Origin: a bacterium
GTDB taxonomy: Bacteria; Spirochaetota; Spirochaetia; Treponematales; Rectinemataceae
Assembly (NCBI GenBank): GCA_021813065.1
Contig: JAKALZ010000018.1
Coordinates: 1-13,389, forward strand
Reading direction: 5' to 3'
Length of the DNA stretch: 13,389 nucleotides
Position 1 is the first letter of the stretch; each line of letters opens with the position of its first letter. The notes beneath the pieces are model-generated. The model did no database searches. It had not been told where the DNA came from and saw nothing but the letters and a program-made list of their open reading frames with translations. The position numbers and the translations under genes are program-made. Below, piece after piece: positions 7,993 through 13,389 of this stretch.

Positions 7993-8006
7993 CTTGTGGC
8001 CACAAG
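7993..8006. promoter_or_regulatory. 14-bp perfect palindrome CTTGTGGCCACAAG upstream of the LAL regulator gene
   Basis: A perfect palindrome lies 64-77 bp before the regulator's ATG and 14 bp after the amidohydrolase stop. Short outer arms GACTA (7986-7990) and TAGTC (8011-8015) extend the symmetry. It has no loop and no T-tract, so it does not look like an intrinsic terminator for the upstream gene. A dimeric regulator site controlling the LAL gene is more likely. The segment closer to the start also holds three near-repeats of GATTGTCG (7932-7939, 7949-7956, and GATGTCG at 7959-7965). Confidence 0.45.
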
Positions 8007-8019
8007 GTGTTAGTCCACA

Positions 8020-9600
8020 TTAAATCTCCCCATTTCCATTCGCGAGCCCTCGCAAGAGCAAGCTGGCGCGTCCCTGCCCGGCTCTATAGGTTTTCCCGCT
8101 CAGAAGGAGCGATTCGACCCTGAGGGAACGCAGATCAGCCAGAGCTAAAGAGAGAGGGTTCTGGTTCAGGATGACCATATCGGCAGCCTTCCCGGTTTCA
8201 AGGCTGCCGCGCTCCTTTTCGTCGAAGCTGCCCCGCGCGGCGTTGCGCGTGTAGAGATTGAGGGCTTCTTGGATCGAGATCGATTGGCCTCGCACGTAGT
8301 GGTTGCAGGCCGCCCAGATGCCGTGAATCGGATCGGGCACAGTGCAGGGCGCGTCCGAACCGCCGGAGAGCTCGATGCCCATGTCCGTCATCGTCCTCAG
8401 CGGGGAAATGTCAAAGGCCCGCGCGCCCATGATCGATTCGAGGTACTCGAGGGGTTCCTGATCCCACTGGAGGAAGGCCGGCTGGACGGCGATCCGGATG
8501 CCGAGCTTCGCGCAGGTCTCGAGTCCACTCCGCGTTGGGAGGCACGCGTGGATAATGGTGTGGCGGTGATCCTCGCGCGGGAGGTCACGGAGAGCCGCCG
8601 CGATCGCTCCGACAGCCTGATCGAAGGCCGCGTCGCCGATGGCGTGCATCTCGATCTGGAGGCCGCGCCGGTTCGCTTCCTTGCAGAAAGCCGCGACCTG
8701 ATTGTCGGAATAGTAGAGCACACCGTGGCTCAGCTCCTTCGGCAAGCGGGCCGACGCTTCGTAGGGCTCGCGCATGGCCGCGTCCACGGAGCCAAAGCAG
8801 CCGTCGAGCGCCGTGGCGAAACAGCCGCCAATTCTGGGCAGTTTCCGCTTTTGGACCTTTCCCACATCCATAGTCTGGAAGAAAACCCTGTACGCGAGCG
8901 GATTCGCGAGTCCGCGGGCGAACAAGCTCTCGAGCGTCACGTCCATGTCGGCGGGGAACCCGATGCCGGTCACGGAGTGCACAAGGCCGATGCCGTAGCC
9001 AGCGAGGGTATCGATCCCCGCAAGCATGTTGCCGAGCGTGGCCGGGAGAGATATTGTGCCCGTCACCGCGTCGGTCACCCGAAAAAAAGCTTCCTGCGTC
9101 ATGAGCCCCGATTCGGCATCGAATCCACGCACGTTCCGCAGCTTTCCGGCAACCTCTTTGATCAACGGGGAGTTGATGATGGCCGCGTGGCCGTCATACT
9201 TCGCGATGAACACTGGTCGGTCCGGACAGACCGCGTCGATGTCCGCTCTCGTGAGAAGGCGCCTTTCGGCGACGCCGTAGGCTGACGCGCCAAAACCGAT
9301 GACATACCTCGGCGAACGCTCGCGGACAAAACCGGAGATCGCCGCCGTGGCTTCGTCGATGCTCCGCGCCGCCCGGATATCGAGCCCCGCCGCGAAGAAT
9401 GCGTAGGACATAAAGTGAATGTGCGTGTCTCCAAAGGCGGGCAGGAGAGCCTTCTCGCCAAGCGCCACCCTTGGTGCCGCGCGGTATTCTTCAGGCAGGC
9501 TTGATCCCGTGAACACGATTCTGCACCCATCCTCCACGAGGAATCGAACGACAGTCCCGTGTTCGTCGCAGGTCACTATAGAGCCTTCATATACGTTCAT
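8020..9600 (-). CDS. Amidohydrolase family 3 (YtcJ-like) metal-dependent hydrolase
   Basis: A cytoplasmic TIM-barrel hydrolase of 526 residues, close to the usual 520-560. Visible metal-site motifs are DTHIHF (H60 and H62), MHAIGDAAFD (H319), the HACL histidine (H351) and GSDAPCTVPDP (D416). The segment DRPVFIAKYDGHAAIINS near 127-144 is the substrate-side loop typical of YtcJ and formamide-deformylase relatives. The end (GSLETGKAADMVILNQNPL) closes the small beta-sandwich composite domain. It likely hydrolyses an amide or formamide-like bond, but the substrate cannot be read from sequence. The start chosen is ATG at 9598-9600: the frame opens earlier at a TTG (9630), but that start would place the promoter inside the gene. 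No ribosome binding site is seen before the ATG. It stands alone, divergent from the GGDEF gene. Confidence 0.92.
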   Translation of the reverse strand: MNVYEGSIVTCDEHGTVVRFLVEDGCRIVFTGSSLPEEYRAAPRVALGEKALLPAFGDTHIHFMSYAFFAAGLDIRAARSIDEATAAISGFVRERSPRYVIGFGASAYGVAERRLLTRADIDAVCPDRPVFIAKYDGHAAIINSPLIKEVAGKLRNVRGFDAESGLMTQEAFFRVTDAVTGTISLPATLGNMLAGIDTLAGYGIGLVHSVTGIGFPADMDVTLESLFARGLANPLAYRVFFQTMDVGKVQKRKLPRIGGCFATALDGCFGSVDAAMREPYEASARLPKELSHGVLYYSDNQVAAFCKEANRRGLQIEMHAIGDAAFDQAVGAIAAALRDLPREDHRHTIIHACLPTRSGLETCAKLGIRIAVQPAFLQWDQEPLEYLESIMGARAFDISPLRTMTDMGIELSGGSDAPCTVPDPIHGIWAACNHYVRGQSISIQEALNLYTRNAARGSFDEKERGSLETGKAADMVILNQNPLSLALADLRSLRVESLLLSGKTYRAGQGRASLLLRGLANGNGEI

Positions 9601-9606
9601 GCGGCA

Positions 9607-9634
9607 ATTGTAGCGAGACGCGCGCGACAATCAA
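9607..9634 (-). promoter_or_regulatory. Sigma70-like promoter for the amidohydrolase, implying a leaderless mRNA
   Basis: On the minus strand TTGATT (9629-9634) is followed after 16 nt by TACAAT (9607-9612, five of six matches to the consensus -10). Only six bases separate the -10 from the ATG at 9600, so transcription would start at or next to the start codon. This agrees with the missing Shine-Dalgarno sequence. Confidence 0.45.
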
Positions 9635-9765
9635 GACGCGATCGCCGCTCGCCTGAGGGAAGCGTTCTTTTTACAAGCGCTGCGGGGAGGTGAAAAAACA
9701 ATGCCATCATTTATACTCCATAACGTGGTTGAGCGAATTCCTGAAGTCAGCCGCGAGGTGTACCT

Positions 9766-11334
9766 GTGAGTTTTGGAATTGTACTGCTGAATGTATGTTC
9801 ACTTTTTCTTCTTGTCACAATAATCGGCATATCGTTTTTAAAATGGAGAGTGACAGGGGCGATACACTTCGGAATCTTGATCTTTTTTACATTCGTGTGG
9901 TCTCTTGGAACATTTATTGAGCTTAGCGTTCACTCATTGGATGCGAAGCTATTCTGGCGAAATGTCACTCAGTTCGGCACTTTTTTCCTCCCTGTAGCGA
10001 CGATTGTCTTCGCTTTGGCGTATATCGGCGCGGCTCGACGCGTGATCAGGCTTGTCGGCAGCATTCTGTACATCTGGCAGATCATACCGGTGTTCCTCAT
10101 CTGGACAGATGGCTTCCACCACCTCATGCGGGTATCTGTCACGCTTGGCTCTGGCATCTCAGGACTCTCGACAATTGTAGTCACGCAGACGGTCCTGGGA
10201 ATGGTATGCGTATCCGTAAACTACGCGCTGATGCTCGCGGGCATTTTGATCCTTCTCATTTCAGCGATTAAAATGCCTGCAACTCGTGCGCCACTCATAA
10301 TCATCGCCGTGGGTCTCGCGATACCTAGCATCTTTTCAAGTCTCACGAATATATTTGGCGCGTTCGTGTTCGGAGGAATCCCAGCCGATACGAGTTTCGC
10401 TGTCGGAGGCATAATTGCCCTCATAGGAATACAATATTTCGGATTCCTGAAACTTACGCCGATTGCGCGAGATAGGGCTTTCGATGTCATAGATGAAGGC
10501 ATTCTGGTATGCGCGGTAGATGGCAAGGTTATGGACCTGAACCGAGCGGCCCGCAGCATGCTTTCTAGAAACTACCCGCTGCTGAAAGATGCGCCGGCAT
10601 CCGAATTTGGCGTCTTCCTTTCGAAAACCCTGGGTTCCAGTCTCCCTGAATTATGCGCCCACAAAGAACTCCGTTTTAATCTTAAGCTCAGTACAAGCGA
10701 TGCGAAAATCTATTACCTGCTTCGAAGCTATGAATTAAAAAATGATAAGAGGCTCATCGGCTTTACCAGCGTACTTCAGGACATCTCGGATGACACCTTT
10801 AGGATGAACAGGCTTCTGGAAAAGGCTGAAAAAGATCCATTGACAGGCATCTACAACAAACAAGCGTTCAATGAAATCGTAAATAACCTTCTGGAAAGCT
10901 CCTATTCTGAAAAGAGTTTTCTTATGGTTTTCGATATTGACTACTTTAAAAAATTCAACGATGAGTACGGGCATCTTTCTGGCGACACCGTTATTCAGGA
11001 GGTGTGCCGCCGCTGCCAGGGGACATTGAGGGAGCATGATGTTTTTGGACGTGTCGGCGGTGATGAATTCGCAGTCTTGTTGTCCGGACTTGAGGACGAA
11101 GCCGCGCGTAACCTCGCTGACCGAATCAGGAGCGCCATTTCTTCGCAAGAATTTGTCTTGGGGAATCATCCTGTATCAATTACCATCAGCGGCGGATTAG
11201 CGAATTTCGCCAGGACAGAAGAGAGTGATGGCCCAAGTTCCCTGTATAATGAACTCTTTGAACGAGCGGATGCTGCTATGTACAAATCCAAAGCGGCCGG
11301 ACGCAATCGCGTTGCCTTTTCTCCTATGCGCTAG
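9766..11334 (+). CDS. Membrane-bound diguanylate cyclase with 7TM N-terminal sensor, PAS-like and GGDEF domains
   Basis: A 522-residue cyclic-di-GMP synthase anchored in the inner membrane. Residues 1-230 hold about seven hydrophobic helices of the histidine-kinase-type 7TM sensor class. Residues 235-345 look like a PAS domain (FDVIDEGILVCAVDGKVMDL, then FTSVLQDISDD). After a short linker (KDPLTGIYNK) the catalytic domain shows the metal ligand in FDIDYFKKFND (near 389-399) and an intact GGDEF (431-435). RxxD (REHD, 422-425), five residues before it, is the product-inhibition I-site, so the enzyme should be active and feedback-controlled. The start is GTG with GAGGTG about 5 nt upstream. A TATACT at 9712-9717 could be a -10, but its -35 is weak. 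The stop codon lies inside the palindrome GCGCTAGCGC (11328-11337), which has no T-tract. Base composition is lower in GC than the flanking genes, which may hint at separate origin. Confidence 0.94.
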   Translation: MSFGIVLLNVCSLFLLVTIIGISFLKWRVTGAIHFGILIFFTFVWSLGTFIELSVHSLDAKLFWRNVTQFGTFFLPVATIVFALAYIGAARRVIRLVGSILYIWQIIPVFLIWTDGFHHLMRVSVTLGSGISGLSTIVVTQTVLGMVCVSVNYALMLAGILILLISAIKMPATRAPLIIIAVGLAIPSIFSSLTNIFGAFVFGGIPADTSFAVGGIIALIGIQYFGFLKLTPIARDRAFDVIDEGILVCAVDGKVMDLNRAARSMLSRNYPLLKDAPASEFGVFLSKTLGSSLPELCAHKELRFNLKLSTSDAKIYYLLRSYELKNDKRLIGFTSVLQDISDDTFRMNRLLEKAEKDPLTGIYNKQAFNEIVNNLLESSYSEKSFLMVFDIDYFKKFNDEYGHLSGDTVIQEVCRRCQGTLREHDVFGRVGGDEFAVLLSGLEDEAARNLADRIRSAISSQEFVLGNHPVSITISGGLANFARTEESDGPSSLYNELFERADAAMYKSKAAGRNRVAFSPMR

Positions 11335-11350
11335 CGCTTGAGTCCGCGAC

Positions 11351-11420
11351 TTGGAATATTCAGGTTGCCGGATTCTATACAAGTCAAGGAAGTATCCTGT
11401 ATATATATCCAATATTCGGC
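11351..11420 (+). promoter_or_regulatory. AT-rich likely promoter region of the homocysteine operon
   Basis: In the 133-bp gap before HcyBio, TTGGAA (11351-11356) and TATACA (11376-11381) form a loose -35/-10 pair with 19-nt spacing. The run TATATATAT (about 11400-11409) stands out in a GC-rich neighbourhood. AATATTC occurs twice, at 11355-11361 and 11412-11418, 57 bp apart. I looked for SAM- or SAH-type riboswitch cores in this leader and did not find one. The exact promoter is uncertain. Confidence 0.35.
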
Positions 11421-11467
11421 CGCTGCGCGGGAATGCTGAGGCGGGGTGCCCACCGAGGAGCGTGAAC

Positions 11468-12625
11468 ATGGTGAAAAAAACCTACGAAGAGATCAATGAG
11501 AAGATCGCCAGGGGCGAGGCGGTGGTCGTGACGGCCGAGGAGGTCGCGCGCATGGGCGAGGAGCTCGCGCCCGAGGAAATCGCGAAAAAGGTGGATGTGG
11601 TCACCACGGCCACCTTCGGGGCGATGTGCTCGTCAGGCTGCTTCATCAATTTCGGACACCCTGAGCCGGGGATCAGAATGGAATCGATCACGCTCAACGA
11701 TGTGCCCGTCTTTGGCGGCCTCGCCGCGGTGGATGCCTACATCGGAGCGACCGAAGTTTCGCCCTCCAATCCCCGGTACGGCGGAGCGCACCTCATCGAG
11801 GCGCTGGTGAGGGGCGAAACGCTCACGCTCGAAGCGCATGGAAAGGGCACGGACTGTTACCCTCGACGCGCGGCCCACGCGAAGGTCTCGAAGGAAAGCG
11901 CGAACGAGATCATCATGGTCAATCCAAGGAACGCGTACCAAAACTATCCGGCCGCGACAAACTCGAGCGGCACGATCATGTACACGTATATGGGCACGCT
12001 CCTCCCGAAGCACGGCAATGTGACGTATTCGACCTCAGGCGAACTCTCTCCCCTCCTCAATGATCCGGAATTGAGGACTATCGGCGTCGGAACGCGGGTT
12101 TTCCTCGCGGGCGCGCAAGGGTTTGTGAACTGGAACGGAACGCAGTTCAACACTGAAAAGCCGAAAAACGACTTCGATCTCCCTCTGAGCAACGCCCGCA
12201 CGCTCATGCTGACCGCTGATCTCAAGAACATGGACCCCGAATACCTCCGGGCGGCGTACTTCGAGCGCTACGGGGTCTCTATTTTCCTGGGAGTTGGCAT
12301 ACCCATTCCCGTGCTCGATGAGGATATCGCGAGGAGGGTATCGATTTCAAACAGCCAGATCGAGACGACAGTGTGCGATTACTCGCGGGATGGCCATCCA
12401 GGTATCGCAAAGGTGAGCTATGCCGAGCTCAGGAGCGGCTCAGTCATGTTGAATGGCCGAAAAGTGCGGACCGCCCCGCTCTCCAGTCTCGCGAAGGCGC
12501 GCCAGATCGCGGCGTTCCTCAAGGAGCAGGTCGCTTCCGGAAGTTTCGCGCTCGCGGAGCCGGTCCAGCCGCTTCCAGCCCACGCGTCCGTGCGCGGCTT
12601 GCGGCTCACGGGAGGATTGGTATGA
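11468..12625 (+). CDS. HcyBio (DUF39) homocysteine biosynthesis protein, MA1821-like
   Basis: A 385-residue cytoplasmic protein of the DUF39/HcyBio family. In methanogens this family converts aspartate semialdehyde plus sulfide to homocysteine together with a NIL-ferredoxin partner, bypassing activated homoserine. Landmarks are TTATFGAMCSSGCFINFGHP (46-65) with Cys54 and Cys58, the ESITLNDVPVFGGLAAVDAY block, and HGKGTDCYPRR with Cys130; conserved cysteines of this kind are implicated in persulfide chemistry. Start ATG 11468-11470 follows GAGGAG by about 6 nt. The frame is open 39 codons further upstream, but that part lacks family character. It overlaps the next gene by ATGA (12622-12625), as expected for a two-subunit enzyme. 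The family call is firm; the reaction is taken from the archaeal homologues. Confidence 0.93.
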   Translation: MVKKTYEEINEKIARGEAVVVTAEEVARMGEELAPEEIAKKVDVVTTATFGAMCSSGCFINFGHPEPGIRMESITLNDVPVFGGLAAVDAYIGATEVSPSNPRYGGAHLIEALVRGETLTLEAHGKGTDCYPRRAAHAKVSKESANEIIMVNPRNAYQNYPAATNSSGTIMYTYMGTLLPKHGNVTYSTSGELSPLLNDPELRTIGVGTRVFLAGAQGFVNWNGTQFNTEKPKNDFDLPLSNARTLMLTADLKNMDPEYLRAAYFERYGVSIFLGVGIPIPVLDEDIARRVSISNSQIETTVCDYSRDGHPGIAKVSYAELRSGSVMLNGRKVRTAPLSSLAKARQIAAFLKEQVASGSFALAEPVQPLPAHASVRGLRLTGGLV

Positions 12626-13032
12626 AAGAAAAATATGTGCTCGAATACAGCGAGGATGTCGTCGACGAACCAATCGTGTACAGCCTCGTGAAGCACTTCG
12701 ATGTAATGGTGAATATCCTTCGCGCCGAGATTTCGCCCGGCCACGAGGGCAGCATGCTGATCGAGATCGAGAGCGAGCCTGAGCGTCTGGAGCAAGCTGA
12801 GGCCTTTCTGCGGGCGCGCGACGTGAGGATGATTCCCATCGCGCAAAGCCTTGGCTTCAGGGAAGCGGGATGCGTCGACTGCGGCGCGTGCACGGCAGTC
12901 TGCTTTTCGGGCTGCCTTACGATCGCCGCCCCGGACTGGAAACTCCACGTGGATCGCGAGCAGTGCACTGCCTGCGGTCTCTGCGTTCCGGCCTGTCCGC
13001 TCGGGCTCTTTACGCTCAAGTTTGGGAACTGA
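12622..13032 (+). CDS. NIL domain plus 2x[4Fe-4S] ferredoxin protein, MA1822-like partner of HcyBio
   Basis: A 136-residue iron-sulfur protein. Residues 1-75 form an NIL domain, the small ligand-binding fold also found on methionine ABC transporter ATPases. Cluster 1 is CVDCGACTAVC (Cys84, 87, 90, 94) with Cys98 close behind; the usual final Cys-Pro is replaced by CFSGC. Cluster 2 is CTACGLCVPACP (Cys115, 118, 121, 125). In methanogens the partner protein is needed for efficient homocysteine formation and probably supplies electrons for persulfide reduction. The ATG at 12622 overlaps the HcyBio stop by 4 nt and has GGAGG about 7 nt upstream. Length and order match the known pair. The next gene follows after 3 nt. 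Confidence 0.93.
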   Translation: MKEKYVLEYSEDVVDEPIVYSLVKHFDVMVNILRAEISPGHEGSMLIEIESEPERLEQAEAFLRARDVRMIPIAQSLGFREAGCVDCGACTAVCFSGCLTIAAPDWKLHVDREQCTACGLCVPACPLGLFTLKFGN

Positions 13033-13035
13033 GAC

Positions 13036-13389
13036 GTGCGCGGACCAGTGGGGATGGACCAAGCCCCTGGCGTCGCAGGCGGGCAGAACGCGAGCCGTCC
13101 GCGCGATGATAGCCCGCGCGATGATAGCCCGCGCGATGATAGCCCGCGCGATAGCGGTTCGAACGCAGACGCGCCGCCGCCTCGCATCTCGCAAAACCTT
13201 ACCAGGCAGTCTGGTGCGCCGAAGTTAAGCGCGCCGCACTCGGGCTCCCCGCTCGCCGAGCGCTTCTATCGCGCGGAGATGGGCAGCCGCTTTCGCTCAT
13301 GGATACTCTCCCGCGGGGAAAGCGACCTCTGGATCGGCGTTTCGCCTGAGTCCTGGAAGCCAGAAATGGAAGATTCGGCGCGGCGCGCG
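13036..13389 (+). CDS. UPF0280 (COG2122, ApbE-like) protein, N-terminal part, cut by the window end
   Basis: The frame is open for 118 codons from GTG 13036 to the edge, three bases after the preceding stop. From about residue 76, RFYRAEMGSRFRSW and SDLWIGVSPESW match the start of UPF0280/COG2122, where RxYR and TDLWI are typical. In Methanosarcina a COG2122 protein (MA1715) supports sulfide assimilation alongside the HcyBio pair, so its place here fits. Before the conserved block lies a low-complexity extension of about 70 residues holding PRDDS repeats and Pro/Ser/Asn-rich sequence. The only in-frame ATG, GTG or TTG codons before the conserved block are GTG 13036, GTG 13048 and ATG 13054, so any normal start makes the extension part of the protein. 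No clear ribosome binding site decides among them. The C-terminus is missing. Confidence 0.78.
   Translation, partial: MRGPVGMDQAPGVAGGQNASRPRDDSPRDDSPRDDSPRDSGSNADAPPPRISQNLTRQSGAPKLSAPHSGSPLAERFYRAEMGSRFRSWILSRGESDLWIGVSPESWKPEMEDSARRA
13099..13155 (+). repeat. 15-bp tandem repeat encoding PRDDS, four copies
   Basis: The unit CCGCGCGATGATAGC occurs exactly at 13099-13113, 13114-13128 and 13129-13143, then as a 12-bp copy lacking one GAT at 13144-13155. The period is a multiple of three, so copy number can change without breaking the UPF0280 frame. It encodes PRDDS three times and PRDS once. Confidence 0.92.

Noticed and set aside
8269..9285. 338-codon plus-strand frame opposite the amidohydrolase
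   Set aside because: It is an antisense shadow caused by GC-rich codon use; the Arg/Glu/Val-rich product has no domain pattern, while the minus strand has all the metal-site motifs.
11328..11337. Palindrome GCGCTAGCGC over the GGDEF stop codon as a terminator
   Set aside because: The stem is short and there is neither a loop nor a following T-tract.
11351..11467. 39-codon N-terminal extension of HcyBio
   Set aside because: It spans the AT-rich promoter-like segment, lacks family similarity, and the ATG at 11468 has a clear ribosome binding site.
11420..11467. SAM- or SAH-type riboswitch in the HcyBio leader
   Set aside because: The leader is short and GC-rich, and none of the conserved core sequences I know could be found.
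13099..13155. CRISPR-like array
   Set aside because: The 15-bp units are directly adjacent with no spacers and stay in frame with a coding region.
12606..13187. Minus-strand frames with repeated IIAR or SSRGL units opposite the ferredoxin and UPF0280 genes
   Set aside because: They are only the tandem DNA repeat read backwards, antisense to well-supported genes.

Overview
The window looks like bacterial chromosome from a Gram-negative, probably anaerobic organism. One product carries a signal peptide and looks like an outer-membrane protein, and the right end encodes the sulfide-dependent homocysteine pathway typical of strict anaerobes. The mix of a MalT-like (LAL) regulator, DUF4386 proteins and the HcyBio/NIL-ferredoxin pair would suit a spirochaete-like lineage, but that assignment is weak and rests on gene content only.

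Left block (1-2405, minus strand): a Type I restriction-modification locus. hsdM starts at a TTG with a good ribosome binding site and is followed after 13 bp by dinD, which runs off the left edge. hsdS and hsdR are not seen and may lie beyond it. Two inverted repeats precede hsdM. Next to them (about 2406-2880) is a decayed IS3-family element: orfA has a stop codon and a frameshift, and orfB has lost its catalytic middle.

Middle block (2899-7929, minus strand): an 871-residue LAL-type transcription regulator, then a 204-bp gap holding a dyad and tandem repeats, then four genes that each overlap the next by ATGA. They encode an 84-residue conserved small protein, two tandem DUF4386 six-helix membrane proteins, and a secreted protein with beta-barrel character. 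This regulator plus four-gene chain is the best candidate in the window for a little-described system.

Then come a YtcJ-type metal-dependent amidohydrolase (8020-9600, minus), whose best promoter implies a leaderless mRNA, and divergently a membrane-anchored diguanylate cyclase with intact GGDEF and RxxD motifs (9766-11334, plus).

Right block (11468-13389, plus): HcyBio (DUF39), then a NIL domain plus 2x[4Fe-4S] protein overlapping by ATGA, then the start of a UPF0280 (COG2122, ApbE-like) gene cut by the window end. In methanogens these three families act together in sulfide assimilation into homocysteine from aspartate semialdehyde. The UPF0280 gene has an unusual low-complexity N-terminal extension made partly of a 15-bp tandem repeat.
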